From Pedobacter schmidteae (lineage in GTDB: Bacteria; Bacteroidota; Bacteroidia; Sphingobacteriales; Sphingobacteriaceae), in NCBI RefSeq assembly GCF_900564155.1, contig NZ_LS999839.1, forward strand, positions 1,361,097 through 1,425,096: a stretch of 64,000 nucleotides of DNA. The letters are read 5' to 3'. Position numbers and translations under genes: made by a program. A model generated the notes under the pieces. The model saw only the letters and a program-made list of their open reading frames with translations, did no database searches and was not told the DNA's origin. This document shows, in pieces, positions 17,236-26,117 of this stretch. Numbering within the stretch: position 1 is the first letter of the stretch; every line of letters starts with the position of its first letter.

Positions 17236-20200
17236 ATGAACCAAAGTATCTTTTTGTACCTGAGATGGAAGTACATCTTAAGTATTTTACTAGGGATCAG
17301 CATGCAGATTTCTTTTGCTCAGACCAGCACGGTTACCGTGAATGGCAAAGTAAAAGATGCAGATGGACTCGGATTGCCGGGGGTGAGCGTATTGCTGAAA
17401 AATAGTACAGTCGGAACCACCACAGACGGCGAAGGAAATTACAAGCTAAAAGTGCCAGCATTAAAGGGTGTTCTTGTTTTTTCTTTCGTAGGTTACCTGA
17501 AAACAGAAGTAGAAATTAAAGGCAAAGACAAAATTGATGTATTGCTGCCGGTAGATAAAGGAGAATTGAACGAAGTGGTGGTAGTAGCTTACGGGCAGCA
17601 AAAGAAAGAAAGTCTGGTAAGTTCCATTACCACCATTAACCCGAAGGAGCTGAAAGGACCTACCAGTAATTTAACAACAATGCTTGCCGGAAGATTGTCG
17701 GGTGTTGTAGCCTACCAGAGAAGTGGAGAGCCAGGTGCCGATAATGCGCAGTTCTTTATTCGTGGGATCACCACCTTTGGATCTGGTAAAGTGGATCCTT
17801 TGATTCTGATAGATGGTATGGAGTCTACTTCAAATGCACTGGCCAGGCTGCAGCCGGATGACATCGCTGGATTTTCCGTATTGAAGGACGCTGCAGCATC
17901 GTCACTTTATGGAGCCAGGGGGGCCAACGGCGTTGTGCTCGTTACTACCAAATCTGGTACAGAGGGCAAAACCAAGTTTAACGTGCGTTTAGAGAATTCA
18001 CTTTCATCTAATACGCAAAATTTCAAACTGGCCGACAACATCACTTACATGAAAATGGCAAACGAAGCGGTATTGACCAGGGACCGTACCGGAGAACAGC
18101 CTTATCAGCAAAACAAGATCGACCGGACCATTGCGGGCGAGAATCCTCTGCTGTATCCCAATAATGACTGGATTGGCTTATTGATCAAGGATTATACCTT
18201 TAATCAGCGGCTTAATATGAACATGAGCGGGGGTGGCAAAACGGCGCAGTATTATATTGCAGGTACTTACAACGTGGATAATGGTGTGCTAAAATCAGAA
18301 TACGGGAACAAGTTTGACAATAACATTAAGCTGAAAAGCTATGAAATCCGCTCAAATGTTAACGTCAAGCTGACCCCTACAACGGAGGGGATTGTAAGAA
18401 CTTCAGGAAGCTTCGATGATTTTCAGGGGCCTATAGGCGGAGGTGGAAATATATTTCAGGGAGCTATTGCTGCAAATCCGGTAAAGTTTCCTGCAGTTTT
18501 CCCGGCGTCGGATATGGAATATGCGCAGCATCCCTTATTTGGGAATGCGAAAATTAGTGAGCGAGGCGAAGCCTTGTATTTTAATCCCTATGCTGAAATG
18601 GTTTCCGGATTCCAGCAATCCAATGCCTCAACATTAAATGTACAGCTGGAAATTAGGCAGGATTTCAAATTTCTTACACCTGGCCTTACGGCAAGGGTAA
18701 TGGCCTATACACAACGGTTTTCTTTTTTTGATGTAGGAAGAAGGTACACTCCATTTTTCTATAGGGGGAATGCAACCAGTGCGCAAGGCGATAAATATAG
18801 CCTGGAGCTGTTGAACGAAAAAGTGGCAACAGAGTATCTGGATTATTCTGAAGGGGGAAAGGTGTTAAATACAGTCTCCTATTTGGAGGCAGCTGTTAAC
18901 TATAACCGCACTTTTTCAGAAAAACACAACATTGGAGGGCTTTTGGTTACCCAGATGAGGAATTTTCTTACCGGTAATGGAGGTGATCTTCAGTCTTCGC
19001 TTCCTTTCAGGAATCAGGGCTTGTCCGGAAGGTTTACTTACGGTTATGACAACAGGTATTTGCTGGAAGCGAATTTCGGACTGAATGGTTCCGAACGGTT
19101 TGCTAAAAACCACCGCTACGGTTTCTTCCCTTCTATAGGGGTAGCATGGAATGCATCTAATGAAAAGTTTCTTAGCTCCTTAAGAAATTCAGTCACGCGA
19201 TTAAAGTTCAGGGCCACATATGGACTGGTAGGGAATGACCAGATTGGTGATACCAACGACCGGTTCTTTTATTTATCGAACGTGAATCTTAGAAATGGAG
19301 GTCGTGGGTCTTCCTTTGGAACAAATTATACCTATGCTAAGGATGGGGTATCTATTTCGAGGTATGCTAATGAATCGATCACATGGGAAGAGGCAAAAAC
19401 CATCAATATTGGGATGGACCTGAGCCTGTTTAACAGTGTAGATATTATTGTAGATGTCTATAAACAACGCCGGAACAATATTTTAATGAAGAGGGAATAT
19501 ATCCCTACAACAATGGGGCTTTCGGCAGATATACGGGCAAACGTTGGCGAGGCGGAAGGCCAGGGAGTCGATTTTTCGTTAGAGTACAAGAAGGATTTCG
19601 GAAATATGTGGGCGCAGGCAAGAGGCACATTTACCTATGCAACCAGCAAGTTGCTGGTCAATGAAGAGCCTAATTATCCTCCAGGACTGGCTTACCAGTC
19701 CAAAATAGGAAATTCCCTTGACCAGAACTATGGCCTGATTGCAGAAAGGTTGTTTATTGATGATGAAGAAGTGAAGAATTCGCCGGTACAGAGCTTCGGC
19801 GAAGTAATGGGCGGGGACATTAAATACCGCGATATCAATGGAGACGGGATCATTTCTTCTCTGGATTACGTTCCCTTGGGATTACCCACTAGGCCTGAGA
19901 TCATTTATGGGTTTGGCTTGTCTGTAGGATATAAGAAGTTTGATATCAGTGGCTTCTTTCAGGGGTCTGCCAGGTCTTCCTTCTGGATCGATCCTGACAA
20001 AATCAGTCCATTTGTTTTAAATGGGGCTTACCAGCACGGCCTTTTAAAGGCGGTAGCTGAAGATCACTGGTCGGAAGAAAAAAGGGATCTCTATGCTTTT
20101 TGGCCTCGTTTAAGTCCAAATTTGAACAGGAACAATCTGCAGCCTTCCAGCTGGTGGATGCGTAACGGTTCTTTTTTGCGCTTAAAAACAGTTGAAATAG

Positions 20201-20382
20201 GCTATAATTTATCGGGCAAATCAATAAATAGAATCGGCTTGGGTGCCATCAGGTTATACGCCAATGCCAGTAATTTATTCGTTAAAAGTAGTTTCTCCTT
20301 ATGGGACCCTGAGATGGGTGGAAACGGCCTAAGATATCCGGTTCAAAAAGTATACAATTTTGGACTAAATGTGCAATTCTAA
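17236..20382 (+). CDS. SusC/RagA-type TonB-linked outer membrane protein
   Basis: The TonB-driven outer membrane channel of the first Sus pair in this region, 1048 residues. A signal peptide (ILLGISMQISFAQ) is followed by a carboxypeptidase-regulatory-like domain (VNGKVKDADGLGLPGVSVLLKN), then the TonB-box region LNEVVVVAYGQQKKE, the plug with VLKDAAASSLYGARGANGVVLVTT (the SusC signature) and a 22-strand barrel ending NFGLNVQF. There is no STN domain, so it should not signal through a FecR-type anti-sigma factor; AraC control is more likely. It is 141 bp downstream of the DUF5107-TPR gene; I saw no clear promoter in that gap. The SusD gene follows with a 19-bp gap. Confidence 0.95.
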   Translation: MNQSIFLYLRWKYILSILLGISMQISFAQTSTVTVNGKVKDADGLGLPGVSVLLKNSTVGTTTDGEGNYKLKVPALKGVLVFSFVGYLKTEVEIKGKDKIDVLLPVDKGELNEVVVVAYGQQKKESLVSSITTINPKELKGPTSNLTTMLAGRLSGVVAYQRSGEPGADNAQFFIRGITTFGSGKVDPLILIDGMESTSNALARLQPDDIAGFSVLKDAAASSLYGARGANGVVLVTTKSGTEGKTKFNVRLENSLSSNTQNFKLADNITYMKMANEAVLTRDRTGEQPYQQNKIDRTIAGENPLLYPNNDWIGLLIKDYTFNQRLNMNMSGGGKTAQYYIAGTYNVDNGVLKSEYGNKFDNNIKLKSYEIRSNVNVKLTPTTEGIVRTSGSFDDFQGPIGGGGNIFQGAIAANPVKFPAVFPASDMEYAQHPLFGNAKISERGEALYFNPYAEMVSGFQQSNASTLNVQLEIRQDFKFLTPGLTARVMAYTQRFSFFDVGRRYTPFFYRGNATSAQGDKYSLELLNEKVATEYLDYSEGGKVLNTVSYLEAAVNYNRTFSEKHNIGGLLVTQMRNFLTGNGGDLQSSLPFRNQGLSGRFTYGYDNRYLLEANFGLNGSERFAKNHRYGFFPSIGVAWNASNEKFLSSLRNSVTRLKFRATYGLVGNDQIGDTNDRFFYLSNVNLRNGGRGSSFGTNYTYAKDGVSISRYANESITWEEAKTINIGMDLSLFNSVDIIVDVYKQRRNNILMKREYIPTTMGLSADIRANVGEAEGQGVDFSLEYKKDFGNMWAQARGTFTYATSKLLVNEEPNYPPGLAYQSKIGNSLDQNYGLIAERLFIDDEEVKNSPVQSFGEVMGGDIKYRDINGDGIISSLDYVPLGLPTRPEIIYGFGLSVGYKKFDISGFFQGSARSSFWIDPDKISPFVLNGAYQHGLLKAVAEDHWSEEKRDLYAFWPRLSPNLNRNNLQPSSWWMRNGSFLRLKTVEIGYNLSGKSINRIGLGAIRLYANASNLFVKSSFSLWDPEMGGNGLRYPVQKVYNFGLNVQF

Positions 20383-20401
20383 CCAAAACAAGAAATCAGA
20401 T

Positions 20402-22315
20402 ATGAAAAGATATACCTTTTGTTTGACCTTTTCGACAGCATTGCTGATGCTCATAATGAGCTCCTGCAAGAAGGGGTTTTTGGATGTGGTTCCAGATAAT
20501 GTATCTACTATAGATCATGCTTTTTCCAACCGTAACGAAGCAGAGAAATTTCTGTTTACCTGTTATGACGGTTTGCCAAGGGAAGGGCATCCGGAAATGA
20601 ATGCCGGGATGAATACCGGTGATGAACTTTGGATTTACTGGCCTATGCCTACCGGTGAAGACTATTCGAGCTTATCCCCTTATAATATTGCAAGGGGGCT
20701 TCAGAATAGAGATGAACCGGAGCTGAATTATTGGGATGGATATGATGGCAGGTCTATGTGGCATGGGATCCGAAACTGTAACATTTTTCTTGAAAACATT
20801 GGCAAGGTCAGAGATCTGGAACCCTACATGAGGGACCGCTGGGTTGCAGAAGTTAAATTTTTGAAGGCTTACTTTCACTGGTATCTGTTCAGAATGTATG
20901 GGCCAATTCCCATTGTAGATAAGAACCTGCCAATTTCGGCTTCTCCTGACGAAGTAAAAGTACGCCGGCAGCCGGTAGATTCGGTAGTCAATTATATTGC
21001 GAATCTTTTGGATGAGGCAGCTGCAGGCGAGGGAAGTGTTGGGTTGCCGGAGAAGATTCAGAACTTAAGTACGGAACTGGGAAGGATTACCAAACCTATA
21101 GCATTGGCTATAAAAGCCAGGGTTTTGGTAACTGCTGCCAGCCCTTTATTTAATGGCAATCCTGATTTTGGTAATTTGAAGAATCCCGATGGAAAGGCAT
21201 TGTTTAATACAACGTTTGATCAAAAGAAATGGGAGAGGGCAGCAGAAGCCTGTCGGGTAGCTATTGTTGCCGCAAAAAACGCGGGTACCGACCTATATCG
21301 TTTTAATTCTTCAACAACCACAGTGGATGAAGCTACAAAAATTGAAATGAGCATCAGGAATGCCGTGTGTGAAAAATGGAACACGGAATTGATCTGGGGA
21401 ACAACGACCAAACCTAATGATACCTGGACCCTGCAATTGTATGCCAGTCCGCAGTTGGAGCAGAATGTTGCTAACTCCGGCTTAAAAGGACAGCTGGCAC
21501 CTACATTAAAAATGGCAGAGTTGTTTTATACCAAAAACGGTGTGCCGATTACCGAAGATAAAACCTGGGATTATGCCAATAGATTTGGGCTAAGAACAAG
21601 CACTGCTGCGGATGTTGGTATACAAAATGGCTACCAGTCGGTAAGCCTGCATTTTGACAGGGAACCTCGTTTTTACGCAGATATGGCCTTCGATGGTTCC
21701 AAGTGGTTTATGGAAAATGGAAATTTTAATATTCAAAGTAAATCAGGGCAGTATTCTGGTAAAAAACAAAGTCGTATCTATTCTGTAACAGGTTATTACA
21801 CCAAAAAGCTGGTGAACTGGGAAATGGTAGCCAGTACGACAAACATAACGGTAGAACGTTACCCGTGGCCAGTAATGAGGCTGGGCGATCTGTATTTACT
21901 ATATGCTGAGGCATTAAATGAAACGGACAACAGAACACAGGCACTGGAATATGTGAATATGATCAGGACCCGGGCCGGACTTAAATCTGTGGAGTTTTCA
22001 TGGACAAACTTTTCAAAAAATCCGGGTAAGTATGCAGATAAGAATGGTTTGAGGGATATTATTCAGCAGGAGCGCTTAATTGAAATGGCCTTTGAGGGAA
22101 GCCGTTTCTGGGATTTAAGACGTTGGAAAAAGGCTGCGGAAATGTTGAACCAGCCCATTTATGGATGGGATGTGATCCGCACAGATTACGCAGATTACAA
22201 CCGGAGGGTATTGCTATTCAACCAGAGCTTTAACAGCCCGAGAGACTATTTCTGGCCGATAAAAGACAAGAGCATATTGGTAAACACGAACCTTGTTCAA
22301 AATGTTGGCTGGTAA
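20402..22315 (+). CDS. SusD/RagB-type outer membrane lipoprotein
   Basis: Partner lipoprotein of the SusC at 17236. I use the ATG at 20402, since it opens a proper lipoprotein signal (MKRYTFCLTF...LIMSSCKKG); an earlier ATG in frame at 20369 would overlap the SusC stop and spoil that signal. It has 637 residues, on the long side for the family. Hallmarks are KKGFLDVVPDNVSTIDHAF at the mature N-terminus, AEVKFLKAYFHWYLFRMYGPIPIVD, the PWPVMRLGDLYLLYAEALNE helix and a C-terminal RRVLLFNQSFNSPRDYFWPI ending in ILVNTNLVQNVGW. The carbohydrate-binding site of this family often uses aromatic residues, which are frequent here, but the ligand cannot be derived. Confidence 0.94.
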   Translation: MKRYTFCLTFSTALLMLIMSSCKKGFLDVVPDNVSTIDHAFSNRNEAEKFLFTCYDGLPREGHPEMNAGMNTGDELWIYWPMPTGEDYSSLSPYNIARGLQNRDEPELNYWDGYDGRSMWHGIRNCNIFLENIGKVRDLEPYMRDRWVAEVKFLKAYFHWYLFRMYGPIPIVDKNLPISASPDEVKVRRQPVDSVVNYIANLLDEAAAGEGSVGLPEKIQNLSTELGRITKPIALAIKARVLVTAASPLFNGNPDFGNLKNPDGKALFNTTFDQKKWERAAEACRVAIVAAKNAGTDLYRFNSSTTTVDEATKIEMSIRNAVCEKWNTELIWGTTTKPNDTWTLQLYASPQLEQNVANSGLKGQLAPTLKMAELFYTKNGVPITEDKTWDYANRFGLRTSTAADVGIQNGYQSVSLHFDREPRFYADMAFDGSKWFMENGNFNIQSKSGQYSGKKQSRIYSVTGYYTKKLVNWEMVASTTNITVERYPWPVMRLGDLYLLYAEALNETDNRTQALEYVNMIRTRAGLKSVEFSWTNFSKNPGKYADKNGLRDIIQQERLIEMAFEGSRFWDLRRWKKAAEMLNQPIYGWDVIRTDYADYNRRVLLFNQSFNSPRDYFWPIKDKSILVNTNLVQNVGW

Positions 22316-22364
22316 AAGGATGCTGCAGAAAGTAAATTAATGATTCATCATTAAAAAAAGGAAA

Positions 22365-23543
22365 ATGAAACGATTAATATATGTGTTATGTGCAGGGTTA
22401 CTGTTTATGATGACAAGTGAATCCTGTAAGGAAACGGTGGTGGGTACAATGGATAAAAATGATCACCAGGCCCCCGGTCCGTTGAGTAATGCGCAGGTAG
22501 AAAACTTACCTGGAGTGGCAAAAATAACTTATAGTCTACCCAAAGATGATGATTTGCTTTACATCAGGGCAGAGTATACTACCAAACAAGGGCTGGTTCG
22601 CGAAACAAAAGTGAGCAGGTACCTGGATAATGTAATTTTAGAGGGTTTTGGAGACGCTGACGTTTACGAAGCAAGGTTGTATGCTGTTGATAAGAGTGAG
22701 AATGAATCCGCACCTTTAGTTGTAAGTGTCCATCCCAAAAGACCTCCTTTTGAACTTGTTCACGACCAGCTGGCAGCAAATGCCGCTTTTGGAGGCCTGG
22801 ATGTTAGCTATCAGAATGAAACAGGAGCTGAACTGGCGATTGTTATCCTTGCAAATGATAAGCTGGGCAATTTTGTGCCGATCAGAACATTGAATACAAA
22901 GTCTAAAACTGGAAGCTTTGGTGCAAGGGATCTTGAGGCGGTAGAAACTAGATTTGGCCTTGTGGTCAGGGATCGATGGAATAATTTATCTGATACAACT
23001 TATGTAACCCTGACACCACTTTTCGAAATGAAACTGGATAGAACGAAAATGGTAGAATCGAATATCAATAAGACCGATGCGAAAAATTATCCGGGAAATG
23101 AAGTCCGATATCTTTTTGATGGTGATGTGAGTTCAACCACAGCTTATCATACGATTGATCCGGTAAGCATGCCACAGTGGTTTACTTTCGATATGGGGCA
23201 AAAGGCCAAATTGAGCCGCCTGGCATGGTTCATGAGACCAGGGTGGTTTTTTGCCCTCCACAATCCTAGAAAAGTAGAAATATGGGGCTCAAATAATCCA
23301 AGCCCGGATGGGAGTTTTACAAACTGGATATTGTTGACCACTCATGAACAGATCAAGCCGTCTGGCCTGCCACCGGGACAAAATTCCAATGCAGATAACG
23401 AGGCGGCCCTTCTTGGGGAGACCGTTACCATACCTATAGAGGCACCTGCGGTAAGGTATATCAGATTTAAAACACTAAGGAACTGGTCCGACGGTGTTTA
23501 TGTGAATTTTACAGAACTGGCTCTTTGGGGAAATCCCCAATAA
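22365..23543 (+). CDS. Surface lipoprotein with DUF4959, DUF5126 and C-terminal discoidin-like (DUF5000) domain
   Basis: A 392-residue predicted lipoprotein; the signal ends in the lipobox region MTSESCKE. The N-terminal part (about residues 35-125) looks like the DUF4959 fibronectin-like domain (GPLSNAQVENLPGVAKITYSLP, YEARLYAVDKSENES), the middle (about 130-225) like DUF5126 and the last 150 residues like a galactose-binding jelly roll (DUF5000/F5-8 type C): QWFTFDMGQKAKLSRLAWFM, VEIWGSNNP, VRYIRFKTLRNW, FTELALWG. Such three-domain lipoproteins follow SusD genes and are thought to bind glycan at the surface. It shares the C-terminal domain with the next gene, probably by duplication. Domain names are from memory of the family pattern. 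Confidence 0.82.
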   Translation: MKRLIYVLCAGLLFMMTSESCKETVVGTMDKNDHQAPGPLSNAQVENLPGVAKITYSLPKDDDLLYIRAEYTTKQGLVRETKVSRYLDNVILEGFGDADVYEARLYAVDKSENESAPLVVSVHPKRPPFELVHDQLAANAAFGGLDVSYQNETGAELAIVILANDKLGNFVPIRTLNTKSKTGSFGARDLEAVETRFGLVVRDRWNNLSDTTYVTLTPLFEMKLDRTKMVESNINKTDAKNYPGNEVRYLFDGDVSSTTAYHTIDPVSMPQWFTFDMGQKAKLSRLAWFMRPGWFFALHNPRKVEIWGSNNPSPDGSFTNWILLTTHEQIKPSGLPPGQNSNADNEAALLGETVTIPIEAPAVRYIRFKTLRNWSDGVYVNFTELALWGNPQ

Positions 23544-23577
23544 AAAGCTAATGCAACTATAATTAACAGAAGAAATT

Positions 23578-24771
23578 ATGAAAACGATAAAATATTTAGC
23601 CTGTTTTTTTCTTGCAGGTGTGTGTATTAGCTCCTGTACAAAAGAAGATGATTATAAGAAAATTACCAAGGATGGAGAGATTTACTATCCAGGCAAGGTA
23701 GATAGTGTAGCTGCTCATGGAGGCAAAAACAGGATTGAGTTGCAGGTTCATCTGGGAAATGATCCGCTGATAACCAAGGTGAAAGCTTTTTGGAACAATA
23801 ATGGGGATTCAGTGGAAATGAGTGTAACGAAGACGACAGGAAAGGATGTTATAAATATGCTGGTGAACAACTTAAACCAAGGCACCTATTCCTTTGATGT
23901 GTATACCTATACCGGTAAGAATGCCAAATCAATAGTTAAAAAGGTAACCGGGACAGTATATGGAGATAATTACCTTAAAGTATTGTCGAACCGCACGGTT
24001 AAAGCGCTAGGCTATTCTCTGGATGGAAATAAGGTGGTTATAGATTGGAACGCAGCATTGGATGGTGAGAAATCCATAGAATTAAAATATACGGATGAGG
24101 CAGGGACTATACAGACTATGGTTGTTCCCGGAGGAGCTTTAAAAACTGAGATATCTGGTTATAAGAGCAACACCAAACTTACCTACAGATCAATATATCT
24201 TCCGGAGCCTAAGGCAATAGATGAATTTTCAGTTGGTTATACTGAAGTGGCACTACCGGTATTTGAGCGACAGCTTGATAAATCGAAATTTAAACAGTAT
24301 GCGCTTCCAACAGATGTAGGTGATGCCTGGGGTTGGCTGATGCCTTACCTCTGGAACGGGGATTACAACACACCGGGATTTGCTAGTACCAATGGAATTC
24401 CACAGTGGTTTACTTTTGATATGGGCGAGTCTGTTTCCATCAGCAGGTTCAAAACCTGGCAAGCTTCTGACAGACTTTACAGATCAGAAAATGTGAAAAA
24501 ATTTGAGATATGGGGTAGTAATAACCCCGCTGCAGATGGGTCCTGGACAGGCTGGACAAAGCTTGCAGATTGCCAGTCTGTAAAACCCTCTGGCCTGCCT
24601 TTAGGTGAAATGACTGCTGCCGATGAAGAATATGCAAGGGCGGGAGAAGAGTTTAAATTTCCTTCGGGAACACCAAAGGTGAGGTATATCAGACTTAAGA
24701 TTCTGGAAACCTGGGGAAATGGCTCATTCATAACGATGGGTGAACTTACTTTTTGGACCAGTGACCGCTAA
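23578..24771 (+). CDS. Surface lipoprotein with DUF4998 and C-terminal discoidin-like domain
   Basis: A 397-residue predicted lipoprotein (signal ending CISSCTKED). About residues 35-220 match the DUF4998 pattern of two beta-sandwich repeats (KDGEIYYPGKVDSVAAHGGK, RIELQVHLGNDPLITKVKAFW, YSLDGNKVVIDWNAA). The C-terminal 150 residues repeat the jelly-roll seen in the preceding gene (QWFTFDMGESVSISRFKTWQ, FEIWGSNNPAADGSW, VRYIRLKILETWGNGSF, GELTFWTSD). The same order SusC-SusD-DUF4959-DUF4998 is common in Bacteroidota glycan loci. It probably helps capture the glycan at the cell surface; no catalytic residues are evident. It lies 34 bp after its neighbour and 31 bp before the glycosidase-like gene. 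Confidence 0.82.
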   Translation: MKTIKYLACFFLAGVCISSCTKEDDYKKITKDGEIYYPGKVDSVAAHGGKNRIELQVHLGNDPLITKVKAFWNNNGDSVEMSVTKTTGKDVINMLVNNLNQGTYSFDVYTYTGKNAKSIVKKVTGTVYGDNYLKVLSNRTVKALGYSLDGNKVVIDWNAALDGEKSIELKYTDEAGTIQTMVVPGGALKTEISGYKSNTKLTYRSIYLPEPKAIDEFSVGYTEVALPVFERQLDKSKFKQYALPTDVGDAWGWLMPYLWNGDYNTPGFASTNGIPQWFTFDMGESVSISRFKTWQASDRLYRSENVKKFEIWGSNNPAADGSWTGWTKLADCQSVKPSGLPLGEMTAADEEYARAGEEFKFPSGTPKVRYIRLKILETWGNGSFITMGELTFWTSDR

Positions 24772-24802
24772 GTTTTAATAAAACCATAAATACAACACAC
24801 AA

Positions 24803-26086
24803 ATGAAAGTAAAAATGTTAATGTTGAGTTGCCTGAGTGTTCTTCCTTTTGGTAAGAATGCCTTAGGGCAGCATGTTTTGCCCAAGGATGTTGGCAAAAA
24901 GATGGGGACGGTGACAGAGATGGCAGAAAACCTGGTAAAAAAAGGCTTTACTGCCGGTGATGGCTATGGTGAGGTATGGATCCGAGATTTGAACACTTTT
25001 GTCTCAGTAGCCAGTAAGGTGAATGACAAATCGTTGATAAAAAAGCATTTGCTTACTTTTTTTCAATTTCAGCAGCCTGATGGTGCTATTCTGGATGGTT
25101 ATATCACGGTAAGAAAAGGCGCAGTTCCCTATAATTATTATCATTCTGAACTGGCACCAGGATATGCCGGGCACAAAAATACCGTTGAGACCGATCAGGA
25201 GACTTCTCTTATACAGGCCGTTGCAAAGTACATTAAAGGCACCGGTGACAAAACCATTTTGAGCGATAAAATTGGAGGTGTAAGTGTACAGAAACGTCTG
25301 GAGTGGGCCATGAAGTTTTTATTGACCAAAAGGTTTGATAAAAAGCACGGGTTGTTGTGGGGTGCCACGACCGTTGACTGGGGGGATGTGCAGCCGGAGC
25401 ATGACTGGGGTGTTGAGTTGGATTCCAGTTCTCACCTGGCCATTGATATTTACGATAATGCCATGTTTATTATTGCCATAAATGATTTCCTGGAAATGGC
25501 CAAGTTGACGGCAAAGGAGAAGGAGTATTGGAAGGGAATCAGTGCAAAAATTGCAACGAATTCGCGTAAACATCTGTGGGATAAAAAGAACCAGAAGTTT
25601 ATACCTCATATTTATCTAAAAGGTTCGCCTTTTCCGGCTGGGTTTAATGAATCGGAGATTTACTATCATGGAGGGACTGCTGTTGCTATTGAAGCCAATC
25701 TTTTAAGCAAAACAGAAGTAAAAGCAGCCTATCTGAAGATGCAGGAAAATGTGAGGAAAGCAAATGCTGCAACAATTGGGCTTACTATTTATCCGGTTTA
25801 TCCGAAAGGTTATTTTAAAAATGGAGGGATGGGACCATATTCTTATCAGAATGGTGGCGACTGGACTTGGTTTGGGGCACGTATGGTGTCGCAGCTTATC
25901 CGTTATGGCCTGCTTAAGGAAGCTACTGAAGCATTGACGCCGATGTTGGACCGGGTTTTGAAAAATAACGGTTTTTACGAATGGTATACTCCAGATAACC
26001 AGCCTATGGGCTCCGCAAGTTTTAGGGGAGAAGCAGGGGTGCTTTGGACTGCAATTACGGAACTGGAAAAGAAAGTAAACCGATAA
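24803..26086 (+). CDS. Exported (alpha/alpha)6-barrel glycosidase-like protein
   Basis: A 427-residue exported protein (signal about residues 1-23, ending KNALGQ). It has the look of six-hairpin glycosidases of the glucoamylase/GH63/amylo-1,6-glucosidase group: GYGEVWIRDLNTF (a W-x-R-D motif, W59 to D62), TVETDQETSLIQAVAKYI, HGLLWGATTVDWGDVQPEHD, YDNAMFIIAINDFLEMA, and QNGGDWTWFGARMVSQL. The end GSASFRGEAGVLWTAITEL contains a Glu in a typical position for a catalytic base. Which GH family it belongs to I cannot decide, and the residues named are candidates only. It is small for such enzymes, lacking a large N-terminal domain. It sits between the surface lipoproteins and the isomerase-like gene, so it is likely a periplasmic step on the imported oligosaccharide. 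Confidence 0.7.
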   Translation: MKVKMLMLSCLSVLPFGKNALGQHVLPKDVGKKMGTVTEMAENLVKKGFTAGDGYGEVWIRDLNTFVSVASKVNDKSLIKKHLLTFFQFQQPDGAILDGYITVRKGAVPYNYYHSELAPGYAGHKNTVETDQETSLIQAVAKYIKGTGDKTILSDKIGGVSVQKRLEWAMKFLLTKRFDKKHGLLWGATTVDWGDVQPEHDWGVELDSSSHLAIDIYDNAMFIIAINDFLEMAKLTAKEKEYWKGISAKIATNSRKHLWDKKNQKFIPHIYLKGSPFPAGFNESEIYYHGGTAVAIEANLLSKTEVKAAYLKMQENVRKANAATIGLTIYPVYPKGYFKNGGMGPYSYQNGGDWTWFGARMVSQLIRYGLLKEATEALTPMLDRVLKNNGFYEWYTPDNQPMGSASFRGEAGVLWTAITELEKKVNR

Positions 26087-26117
26087 AAATACCTTGTTTG
26101 AAATAATAGATGTAATT

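Noticed and set aside
20369..20402. Upstream ATG for the SusD gene at 20402
   Set aside because: It overlaps the SusC stop region and would put eleven polar residues before the lipoprotein signal.
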